NCBI GenBank assembly: GCA_941918925.1
Contig: OW799237.1
Coordinates: 96,755,015-96,819,014 of the forward strand
Direction: 5' to 3'
DNA from: Phyto melanocephala
Lineage: Eukaryota > Arthropoda > Insecta > Diptera > Rhinophoridae
Length of the DNA stretch: 64,000 nucleotides
Shown here: positions 56,771 through 64,000 of the stretch, piece by piece
Layout of the letters: each line of letters begins with the position of its first letter
Numbering within the stretch: position 1 is the first letter of the stretch
Program-made: the position numbers and the translations under genes
Notes under the pieces: model-generated
The model's input: the letters and a program-made list of their open reading frames with translations, nothing else
Databases searched by the model: none
What the model was told of the DNA's origin: nothing

Positions 56771-59677
56771 TTATACTAGAAGTGTTTCAACATTACGAAG
56801 TAAAAGATCTTTAATGGATTTTTTGAATGTAGATAAAGCTTGTATATTACGAATATTGATTGACAATTTATTATACTCACTTGGTCCGACATAAGCAATG
56901 CGTTGTTTTGTTAATTCTAAACGACATCTTATAGTATTTAGATTTAGAGCTTGTCTAGTATTTCTTCGAGTATGTAAAATATTTTGAGTAAACTGCCTGG
57001 AACCACGGACATCTCCTCCTCTAATTTTCCTGAAAACGTATGTTAAAACTTTTTGTTTATATAAGCCTCTTACTGGAAGAACCTTTTTAGCATATTCTTT
57101 AAATAAATTTAACGTTGAAAATCTTATCGGAAGATTAAAAACCAGCTTTAGAGCTTTATTTTGAGCAGATTGAAGGGACTTTAGTGAACTGTTAACTTTA
57201 CAGCCATAAATAATAGGAAGATAAGTTAAATGAGAATGTATAAGTGATTGATATATAAGCATTTTAACATCAGAATTAAGTTTATTTTTAAATTTGTATA
57301 AAATACCAATTCCAGATGAAATTTTAGTTTTTAACAAATTTATGTGCTCATCCCATAATAAATTATGTTTTAATTGAATGCCTAAATAGTTAACCATCTC
57401 GGATTCAACTATTGACGTTCCACCAATATGAACCACCATCTCACCATCACTCCTTGATCGGTATGGTTTAAATCTTACAAATTTAGTTTTATTTGGATTC
57501 AAAATAAGTCGATTACATCGTGAAAACTCACTTAAAATAGCCGCATCATATTCAATTTGAGTTTGTAAAACTTGTTGGTATTTATATCGGTAAAAAATAC
57601 AAACATCGTCAGCATACATATACAGTTTTCCATTAAAATGTATGTTTTTTATATCGTTGATAAAAATTTTGAACAATAATGGTCCAAGGACACTTCCCTG
57701 TGGGACTCCACATTGGACTGGACGCCTAGAGCTGCTACATCCACCAATTTGAACAAATTGCATGCGGTTAGTCAAATATTGACGAAATACTTCCAGGGTT
57801 GTGTTTGTTACGCCTAGTATAGAAAGCTTTTTAACCAAAAAGTCATGATTTACGAGATCAAACGCTTTTGAATAGTCAAAAAATACTCCTGCAACACCAC
57901 TAAACCCAGCATCAAGCTCACCACATATGTAATCAATAACATTCACTACTGCTTCTTCGGTTCCTGCTCCTTTTTTAAAACCATACTGTCTTTGAAATAA
58001 AATGTTATTATCATCAAGATAATTAGATAATTGTTCGCATATAATTTTTTCAAAAATTTTATCCACAGCTGACAAGACAGAAACTGGTCTAAAACTTTCA
58101 ATACTATTAGATCCAGTAACTTTTGGTATTGGAATTACCTTATGTACTTTAAGTACATCAGGATAGTTCCCTTCATCAATCATTTTATTGAAAATCTCAG
58201 TCAAAATATCAACTACCACATTCTCACTTATTAAAAGCATTCTAGGCGTAATATTATCATAACCCGGACTTTTTTTATTGTCCAGAGTATTCAAAATATT
58301 CCCAACTTTGGTTCTATTTACCTTTTTGAGCTCAAAAGTTGTCCTTTCAGGAATTAAAGTACGGAAACAGTTTATATCATCACTTGCATTTGTCGTAATA
58401 TTGGCTTGCATATTATCAACAATATCAACGAAAAAATCATTTAAAGCTTCAACTTTATCTTTATCTTTTGTTAAAACACAACCATCTTGCTTTACAACAC
58501 TTTTTATTCCAGTTATTTTTCTACCTAGCGCTTTATTCAAAAATTGCCAAGTTTTCTTTGGGTCTCCACTACAATTTTCTAAATTATATGAATAATAATC
58601 ATTCATTAGTTTATTGTTGCTTATTCTAATGATTCTGCTAATTCTTTTTAATCGTTCCGATATGGATTTATCACTACGATTTTTCCTTCGTGCCTTTAGT
58701 AGATTGTCCTTAAATGCAATTAAGTTAAGTAAGTTGTCAGATATCCATGGTGTAAGTTTTTTACGATCATTAAAACGCTTGGTAGTAATTTTCGTACTAT
58801 GTATAACAGCTGCTGAAAGATTGTTTATTAAGCCTTGACACAAGTCAGATGAGTTATTACAAGATGAATTACCTTTTAATAAATTATTATCTAAGTAGCT
58901 TTTGAATTTGCTGTAATCAATTTCATACTTTTTCTTAATCATTACATCCTGAAACGTAAATTCCAAATCCAAATAACAACTTATCATATTATGATCACTT
59001 AGATTACTCTCAATAGAATATATATATACTTGGTTAGTTAAATTCGTAAAAACGCAGTCAATAGACGTTTCACTTAAAGGCCTTGTTACAAGATTGTGGC
59101 AAGAATGCATATCAAATTCGGAAAATAGGTTACTTAAAAGATTTTTATCCCTGTCATTACACAACATATCAATATTAATATCACCTACGAAAAAGCATGG
59201 AACACCATTATTCAAATTAAGAAGATCCTCAATTTGTTCAAGAAGTGTAAGTACGTTGCATTTTTGTGACCGATAAACTGATACAATCGTTAAAGGTTTG
59301 TTCATTATTTTAACATCTGACAACTCTATTGATATTATATCTAAAAATTCTCTACTTAAATTTTGTTTGATCTTATAATTCAAAACAGACTTCACAAATA
59401 TAGAAGTCCCGCCATATCCATCCTTTCTGCAACAGTTAACAACTTCATAACCGAAAATTGAGTATAGATTTATACATTGCTTGTCGAACCAAGTCTCCTG
59501 AATAGCAATTATGTCAGGAAGTTCTTTAAACTTGCTAAGTTCATATTTAAATTTATTAAATTTGGATATTGAAGAAACACTCCTAATATTTACAGATAAA
59601 ATATTCAAACAATTTTTATTGTATTTATTAATAAAACAATTATAAGAATTTAAATTTTTAAAATACTTTGAATTCAT
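56771..59677 (-). CDS. LINE ORF2: endonuclease-reverse transcriptase, 968 aa
   Basis: Encodes the enzyme that nicks target DNA and copies its own RNA at the nick. The apurinic-type endonuclease spans residues about 23-235: LNILSVNIRS (N30), IAIQETW (E61), VYRS, FVGDINID (D166, N168), SIDCVF and SDHN (227-230). The linker runs to about 500. The reverse transcriptase includes KVIPIPK (513-519), SFRPVSVLSAVDKIFEKII, RQYGFKKGAGTEEA, VFFDYSKAFD (catalytic D601), QCGVPQGSVLGPLLF, and MYADD (687-691, catalytic DD), then VNYLGIQL. The protein ends with a YNKLSINIRNI...FKKSIKDLL tail, typical of CR1-like LINEs, and has no RNase H domain. The start at 59677 precedes the endonuclease by only about 20 residues and lies 97 bp after the ORF1 stop. 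No stop or frameshift interrupts it. It could still be translated, but lost 5' sequence makes self-propagation unlikely. Confidence 0.93.
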   Translation of the reverse strand: MNSKYFKNLNSYNCFINKYNKNCLNILSVNIRSVSSISKFNKFKYELSKFKELPDIIAIQETWFDKQCINLYSIFGYEVVNCCRKDGYGGTSIFVKSVLNYKIKQNLSREFLDIISIELSDVKIMNKPLTIVSVYRSQKCNVLTLLEQIEDLLNLNNGVPCFFVGDINIDMLCNDRDKNLLSNLFSEFDMHSCHNLVTRPLSETSIDCVFTNLTNQVYIYSIESNLSDHNMISCYLDLEFTFQDVMIKKKYEIDYSKFKSYLDNNLLKGNSSCNNSSDLCQGLINNLSAAVIHSTKITTKRFNDRKKLTPWISDNLLNLIAFKDNLLKARRKNRSDKSISERLKRISRIIRISNNKLMNDYYSYNLENCSGDPKKTWQFLNKALGRKITGIKSVVKQDGCVLTKDKDKVEALNDFFVDIVDNMQANITTNASDDINCFRTLIPERTTFELKKVNRTKVGNILNTLDNKKSPGYDNITPRMLLISENVVVDILTEIFNKMIDEGNYPDVLKVHKVIPIPKVTGSNSIESFRPVSVLSAVDKIFEKIICEQLSNYLDDNNILFQRQYGFKKGAGTEEAVVNVIDYICGELDAGFSGVAGVFFDYSKAFDLVNHDFLVKKLSILGVTNTTLEVFRQYLTNRMQFVQIGGCSSSRRPVQCGVPQGSVLGPLLFKIFINDIKNIHFNGKLYMYADDVCIFYRYKYQQVLQTQIEYDAAILSEFSRCNRLILNPNKTKFVRFKPYRSRSDGEMVVHIGGTSIVESEMVNYLGIQLKHNLLWDEHINLLKTKISSGIGILYKFKNKLNSDVKMLIYQSLIHSHLTYLPIIYGCKVNSSLKSLQSAQNKALKLVFNLPIRFSTLNLFKEYAKKVLPVRGLYKQKVLTYVFRKIRGGDVRGSRQFTQNILHTRRNTRQALNLNTIRCRLELTKQRIAYVGPSEYNKLSINIRNIQALSTFKKSIKDLLLRNVETLLV

Positions 59678-59774
59678 AATTTATGTAAAAAAAAAATAGT
59701 AAAAAAAAAGCATTTATATTTTATACAAGAAAAAAAATAAATAAATTATAAATTATAAATATTAAAAAAAAGGA

Positions 59775-60080
59775 CTAAATATCACCTTCATTAACGTTAC
59801 CATTATCATCATCATCACTTTCATCATCAGTTGCTTCAACATGAACCACAGAACCATTTTTTCTACCACCACCACCACCACCAGAAGAGTTAAGTAAAAC
59901 CCGATCCACATCATCCATTGATTTAATACGAAATGGTCTTGAGTTGGAATCCTTTCTTGCAAATATAATTCCTCCTCTAGTATAAACAAAACTATATCCA
60001 ACCTCTTTAAGCGATTTTGCATAATTATACACTTCCATGGACTCCTTGCATAGAAAATCATTGACTTCTGGGGTCAGAAT
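59775..60080 (-). pseudogene. carboxy-terminal remnant of LINE ORF1
   Basis: The last ~100 codons of the LINE's first ORF: YAKSLKEVGYSFVYTRGGII, FARKDSNSRPFRIKSMDDVD, an RVLLNSS segment, six glycines, and an acidic tail (ATDDESDDDDNGNVNEGDI) before the stop. The GYxFVxxRxGxIFARK pattern is like the carboxy-terminal FP-type domain found in ORF1 proteins of several LINEs, which bind nucleic acid. The amino-terminal part is lost by 5' truncation. The open frame continues upstream by chance into mariner codons (MWGFLKSRVNVNKPETLK), giving a 130-codon chimeric frame that starts at 60167. Confidence 0.7.
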
Positions 60081-60764
60081 CTCGCACTCGTGTCGAATGT
60101 TGTCCTTGAGGGCTTTCAAGGTCTCGGGCTTATTCACGTTAACACGGGACTTCAAAAAACCCCACAAAAAAGTCTGGAACGTTTAAATCTGGCGATCTTG
60201 CGGTCCAATTAAAATCGCTAAAACGAGAAACGTGGCGACCCGGTAACGCCACCTTTAGAATATCGGTTGTGACTCGCGTAGTGTGCGTCGCTGCTCCGTC
60301 CTGTTAAAACCACATTTCTTCCAGTCCTAATTCGTTCAATTACGGCTAACATGGCCCTATACTACTACCCTACCATATACTACTGTTGTCGTTTGACCAA
60401 CGACGTCCCATGACTTCTCCAGCGAGAACAACGCACCATGCAGGTACTTTGAGCAAGTGTACTAAATGGCTCCTCGTGCATTACTCGTAGATTTTCGGTG
60501 CACCAGAAGCGATAGTTTAGCTTGTACACGTACCCGCTGGGGTGAAATGAACCTCATCGCTTATTATTATTTTGGTTGAAAAATAGTCCACTGCGGCCTC
60601 AACACGATTATTCCGAATTCTTCGGGAGTGTATCGCGCCATGGCTTGTTCACTTGTATTCTACAGTTCTTATTTGCCAACAACCTGGTTAATTTTAGGCA
60701 CAAACCATAATGTAATTTAATTGGGATTCGTGAAAAAAATGACCGAGGTTGTAGGCAAAATTGA

Positions 60765-61062
60765 ACTTAAGTAACGATTTGTGCCCAATTCTAAAACAAT
60801 TAGAAAAAGCTCGTTATTTGAATAAAATTTCCTCTTCCAAGAAAAAAAGTTTTGTTGCTCAATTTAATTCATTTAACTTTTTGTTTTACAAAATAGAAAA
60901 GATATAATATTACACTTAAGTAACGATTTGTGCCCAATTCTAAAACATATGGAAAAAGCTCTTTATTTGAACAAAATTTCCTTTTCCAAGAAATAAAGTC
61001 TTGTTGCTCTATTTAATTCATTTAACTTTTTGTTTTACAAAATAGAAAAGATATAATATTAC
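60765..61062. repeat. tandem duplication, two units of 149 bp
   Basis: ACTTAAGTAACGATTTGTGC begins at 60765 and again at 60914. Both units run through CCAATTCTAAAAC, TTATTTGAA, TTAATTCATTTAACTTTTTG and AGAAAAGATATAATATTACAC. Differences are few (about 8-10 over 149), so the duplication is fairly recent. It abuts the outer end of the split mariner. Confidence 0.9.
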
Positions 61063-61205
61063 ACGATTGGAAAAACATAAGCAATAACAGTTAAAGTAAA
61101 TTATTTCATGTACTAATAAGACATTTTTTTTTTAAACGACGACCGGAATTAATTTATTTTTGTCTTTATGTATCGTTAACAACAAAATGGTAAAAGTGTA
61201 GACGG

Positions 61206-62016
61206 TATTGTCAGGTTAGGTTAGGTTGAAAAGGAGGGGTATAAAAGCCCAAACCCATGACAGGTATACACCTATGCCCAGTTGGCATGTTGTGCGCTCC
61301 ATGTGGAAAACGGAATTCCCAAACAAAAAACCATAAACATAATTTCCCATAAATAACGGACTAGTCCAAGAAACCAGTCCCCTCAATGTAACGCCTTATG
61401 GATCTCCAGTTCGAGTTCCCCAGGTATTCCAAGTTCGGCATATTATCTACTGTAAAATTTTCGCGCCTAATATGCCCAAACGCAGGACAATGACAGAGGT
61501 AGTGTACCAGGGTCTCATCCTCTTCCTCACAAACTCTACATGTCGTCTCCTCAGATAATCCCATGCGTGCTAAATGAGTTCTCAACTCCGTATGACCTGT
61601 AATTACACCGGTTAATTTCCTAAGTGTAGGTCTGCTTAGTCTCAGAATCTCCTTTGACTTCCCAAGATTTGGGTCACCCCAGAGTGTTCTTGTCACCTTA
61701 CCGACATCAGTGCTTTGCCATTTTCTGACATGTTCTTCCATTGCCCAACGTTTAAGTTCATCCTTAAATCGTTTAAGGGGTTTGGCGTTCTCCAAAGTTA
61801 TAGTACTCAAAAGAGCTCCCATTTTGGATAATTTGTCGGCTTTCTCGTTTCCGATCAGCCCGTGATGGCTTGGTATCCATATTATCTCCAGATGTTCACA
61901 ATTTGCATATGAGTTTATCTCACTCTTGCATTGCAAAACGTTCCGGGATTCAACTTTCTCCTTTCTCAATGTCTTAATCACTGATTGGCTATCCGTAAAG
62001 ATACAAATATTGTCAG
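61206..62016 (-). mobile_element. 5'-truncated I-clade LINE with 9-bp target duplication
   Basis: TATTGTCAG occurs at 61206-61214 and 62008-62016, bounding a 793-bp insert. On the minus strand the insert starts inside the RNase H domain and ends in a TTCAACCTAACCTAACC tail of CCTAA units rather than poly(A). The 3' untranslated region (61215-61360) is shared with the 242-bp copy at 20655-20896 (about 1-2% different) and, more loosely, with the tail of the SINE at 33777-34000. Confidence 0.93.
61361..62007 (-). pseudogene. RNase H and zinc-knuckle carboxy terminus of an I-clade LINE
   Basis: An open frame of about 215 codons without an internal stop. It begins CIFTDSQSVIKTL (an RNase H strand with a catalytic Asp), continues LEIIWIPSHHGLIGNEKADK (the IP.H.G..GNE.AD motif holding the remaining active-site residues), then a linker (TLRKLTGVITGHTELRTHLA), a zinc knuckle CRVCEEEDETLVHYLCHC (C-x2-C-x8-H-x4-C) and the terminal segment NWRSIRRYIEGTGFLD. 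RNase H would remove the RNA template strand after reverse transcription, and the knuckle binds nucleic acid. Endonuclease, reverse transcriptase and the start of RNase H are lost to 5' truncation, so no functional protein is expected. The reading frame is preserved because the copy is young. Confidence 0.9.
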
Positions 62017-63214
62017 TAAAAAAATTTTATAATATTGTTAAAATTAATGTATTTAATTTTAAAAACTGTTTTCGGATACATATATTATCTTTTAAATAAT
62101 TCTAGTTTTCTAAAAAATTCTATTGCAAATAAAGAATTTTTCTTTTGCATCACCACTGTACAAATGCATATAATAGCATTGTTTTAGTGGAGTCTAAATG
62201 ACTTGTCATGTATTCATCATCTTACAATCGTTGAAAGTTAATAACTAAAAATTTCTTTGGTAAATTATGAGAAGGGGTAACAAGAACAATAGAAAATTAT
62301 AAATAAAGAAAGAACAAGAAAAGAAATCTGCTTAATGATTTTTTTTATGATTTTAATTGGCAGTGAAGATGGCAAATAATTTTTAAGACATAAAATATAT
62401 TTTTTTTTTCTTATTAGACAAAAATCGCAAAATGCAAGGCAACACACAATAGAGCAGCAAAACAGACAGCACAGACAGTTTTCCATCATTAAGTACATAT
62501 AAGTTCAAGTTTAAAATTAAACAAAATTACAAGATTTTTACAAACAGTTGAACATCTAATACGTATACGTTGCTTAATTATTTGTCGTAAGTAAGTTTTT
62601 GATTATGGTAGATGTAATTTTGGGGACTTTCCTCATAAATATTAGACAAATATTTTAATGATGAAATAATACTGGTATATAAGAAGTGTAATATTTTAAT
62701 ACAGCATTAAAACCTTGTCGAAATAAGCAGTCGTGAGATAGACGCGTTAAATACGTGTACGTTAGTAGGGTGCAATTTGTCAAATATATGTAGAAACTAC
62801 TATTTTTATGGGCTCTAAGTTACACGAATATACGTCCACTGCTGCCGCTGTAGCCAACTCAAACTTTCGAAGCCGGCAAAGAACAAATCTAGTCCTGACA
62901 ATAAATAAATATTGTAGAAATGTGATTGTTATAATTTTCGATTTTATTTAACAGAAAATATTATAACTACATTAACAATCAAGAGGTTCTAAATAAATTG
63001 TCTTATAGTATTATTATTATTTTCAACATTTTTAGTTTTTTAAATAAATAATTTTATTCTTTTAAAGGTAATATATTTTAGAGTAACATCACTGAAATAT
63101 ATTTTTTTATAAGAAATAACTTTAATATCAATTGCAGCCACAGTTAAGCTCCAGCTGGATAAGCAGTTATCGGGTCGTTTTTATTAATCTGTAAGAAGAA
63201 CCAGAGACTCACTC
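62017..63214. other. no gene seen
   Basis: AT-rich spacer. The 77-codon minus frame at 62265-62498 (LCCLFCCSIVCCLAFCDF) is composition-driven. No repeats recognised. Confidence 0.4.
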
Positions 63215-63353
63215 AACGATGTCGAAAGAAAACCCAAGCGAAGTTTCATTCGTACAAATATATTGAAAAAAACAACAAAAATAAAAAATTTGTTTTTGTT
63301 TTCAACGTATTTGTACGAAAGAAATTTCGCTTGGGTTTTCTTTCGACATCGTT
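63215..63353. mobile_element. fold-back palindrome, about 65-bp arms
   Basis: AACGATGTCGAAAGAAAACC with CAAGCGAAGTTTC at 63215 onward is mirrored by GAAATTTCGCTTGGGTTTTC with TTTCGACATCGTT ending at 63353. The pairing continues inward through TTCGTACAAATA/TATTTGTACGAA and TTGAAAA/TTTTCAA to a short A/T loop. With only a handful of mismatches over arms of about 65, the transcript or single strand would form a near-perfect hairpin. No coding capacity. Confidence 0.88.
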
Positions 63354-63487
63354 AAACAGGCAGTTAATTCTCGTTGTGTAAAACAGTGAAATTAAAAGTT
63401 TTTTTACAGTTAAAGTTGCAGTGGAACTATACGATAAGGCACAAAAAAACATTTTATTTCACAGTCTCACAATACAAGAATTGAACA

Positions 63488-63624
63488 CCAGGGGCCGAAT
63501 TACGGCATTTGAACGTGATCGAAATTGTAAAATTCTTATTAGAATCTCTATACCTAAAGCACAGCGAACTCGATCGTTCGAGTAAAATTTCGTTTGATAT
63601 CGAATGCCGTAATTCGGCCCCTGG
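63488..63624. mobile_element. 137-bp MITE with perfect 22-bp inverted ends
   Basis: CCAGGGGCCGAATTACGGCA plus TT (63488-63509) is matched exactly in inverse at 63603-63624. The interior also pairs partly (GAACGTGATCGAAAT, GAACTCGATCGTTCGAGT), so the whole unit is close to palindromic. The overlapping open frames on both strands share the peptide CRNSAPG because of the palindrome. Confidence 0.9.
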
Positions 63625-63688
63625 CTGTTTTTTTTTCAAGAATTCAAGAAATTTTTATCTGGTGGTTTCAGTGTACGTTTGTCATCAT

Positions 63689-63910
63689 GACATATTTATT
63701 TATTCATCAAGTAGTCTTGATTCGTCAGCTGATTATTATTTTCTTTATATATTTTATCTTCCAGCTGTCAAACTCCATGATGCACAAAAAAATAATTCCT
63801 TCTTTTTTTTCATTTATTTTAAATGTCGAACATCATATGCAAAAAAAAAACAATTTTAACAAAAATAGGTCTCTCCGAACTACGGTTACCTGATGTATAA
63901 ATATGCCTTG
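63689..63910. mobile_element. MITE group E, copy 4
   Basis: CATATTTATTTATTCATCAA plus GTAG (left) faces TACCTGATGTATAAATATGC plus CTTG (right). The internal landmarks TTCGTCAGCTGATTATTATT, CCAGCTGTCAAACTCC, TTATTTTAAATGTC and CTCTCCGAACTACGGTT (core) match the other copies. About 222 bp. No clear target duplication. Confidence 0.82.
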
Positions 63911-64000
63911 ATGTGTTATGTTGAATAATATGCGTTCGTTTCGTTTTTACTTAGTGAATTGTAACATGGCTGATACTCAATAAAGTAAATATTAATGACA
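63911..64000. other. no feature seen
   Basis: Ninety bases to the window end with no recognisable feature. Confidence 0.4.

Larger units (their letters stand above)
56512..60085 (-). mobile_element. 5'-truncated CR1-like LINE with intact ORF2
   Basis: The 3' end is a 21-base T run on the plus strand (56512-56532), a poly(A) tail on the minus strand, with AATAAA just upstream (about 56541-56546). A 3' untranslated region, the complete ORF2 (56771-59677), a 97-bp spacer and the last part of ORF1 follow. The 5' break lies inside ORF1, about 60065-60090, within the mariner. No clear target duplication is seen, and roughly ten codons of the mariner appear missing at the site, suggesting a small target deletion. 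An open ORF2 and a perfect tail mark it as the youngest large element in the window. Confidence 0.88.
56319..60705 (-). mobile_element. DDE_3 mariner-type element split by a LINE
   Basis: Two pieces of one transposase flank the LINE. On the high side (60655-60090, minus): MARYTPEEFGIIVLRPQWT, running without a DNA-binding domain into FSTKIIISDEVHFTPAGYVY, then KLNYRFWCTENLRVMHEEPF, a decayed middle, a region from CDLTP-type sequence (near 60180), and LWGFLKSRVNVNKPETLKALKDN (given by its parts). On the low side (56511-56430, minus): VIKNAIKRGTIAINCDSTHL plus DDTIFSI and a stop, the usual end of this family. ACAAGGTGGGTCTAAAG at 56319 is the likely terminus. The outer right end near 60705 (ACAACCTGG) matches only weakly. 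Confidence 0.8.

Noticed and set aside
58278..59276. Plus-strand frames of 60-105 codons within the LINE
   Set aside because: They are antisense shadows of the 968-codon endonuclease-reverse transcriptase on the minus strand.
56512..60167. Endogenous retrovirus or viral integration
   Set aside because: The reverse transcriptase has an apurinic-type endonuclease and a poly(A) tail and lacks LTRs, integrase and protease; it is a non-LTR retrotransposon.

Overview
This window is AT-rich nuclear DNA from an arthropod, most likely a higher (probably calyptrate) fly. The inference rests on the kinds of mobile element present: DDE_3-type Tc1/mariner copies, I-clade LINEs with (CCTAA)n tails, CR1/jockey-like LINEs, tRNA-derived SINEs, and the fly repeat that carries CCGTCTGTCCGTC minisatellites and ends near a TTCGGC...GCCGAA hairpin. 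No bacterial, phage or CRISPR features are present, and I recognised no virus. Base composition and the dense simple A/T tracts fit intronic or intergenic insect chromatin.

Host content is minimal. The one plausible host coding exon is at 12688-12895 (+). It has a Q-rich amino end and a hydrophobic signal-anchor segment and stops at a textbook splice donor, with a good acceptor about 390 bp upstream. No downstream exon could be tied to it, so much of the rest of the window may be a long intron or flank.

Layout. 0.3-8 kb: a fly hairpin-ended repeat, an 840-bp inverted-repeat element, two LINE 3' fragments and a deleted mariner. 8.7-10.7 kb: an old I-clade LINE fossil. 12.3-12.9 kb: the host exon. 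13.4-16.3 kb: MITEs, an RTE-like repeat, a mariner fossil and a SINE. 19.5-21.3 kb: a rearranged mariner with an internal tandem duplication, followed by two I-clade LINE tails. 23.0-24.6 kb: a piggyBac-like fossil between TTAA duplications. 25.1-29.1 kb: a hAT element with a perfect 8-bp target duplication, holding a 2.8-kb repeat that itself holds a mariner-derived MITE. 29.8-34 kb: MITEs, a Harbinger remnant and a second SINE. 35.5-37.9 kb: two inverted copies of one deleted mariner flanking a different mariner fossil. 40-53 kb: scattered MITEs, four mariner-derived copies or MITEs, tandem repeats and a third SINE. 56.3-60.7 kb: a mariner split by a 5'-truncated LINE whose 968-codon endonuclease/reverse transcriptase ORF is open and has all catalytic motifs. 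61.2-62.0 kb: a young I-clade LINE tail with a 9-bp target duplication. 63.2-63.9 kb: three palindromic elements in a row.

How the parts relate. The LINEs supply the copying machinery. One SINE (33.8 kb) carries the 3' tail of the I-clade LINE seen at 61.2 and 20.65 kb, so that LINE family is the likely engine for it. At least four mariner families are present as derivatives that lost the region between the amino terminus and the catalytic domain and must have been moved by intact relatives elsewhere. I see no undescribed defence or metabolic system; the interest lies in nested and deletion-derived transposon structures.
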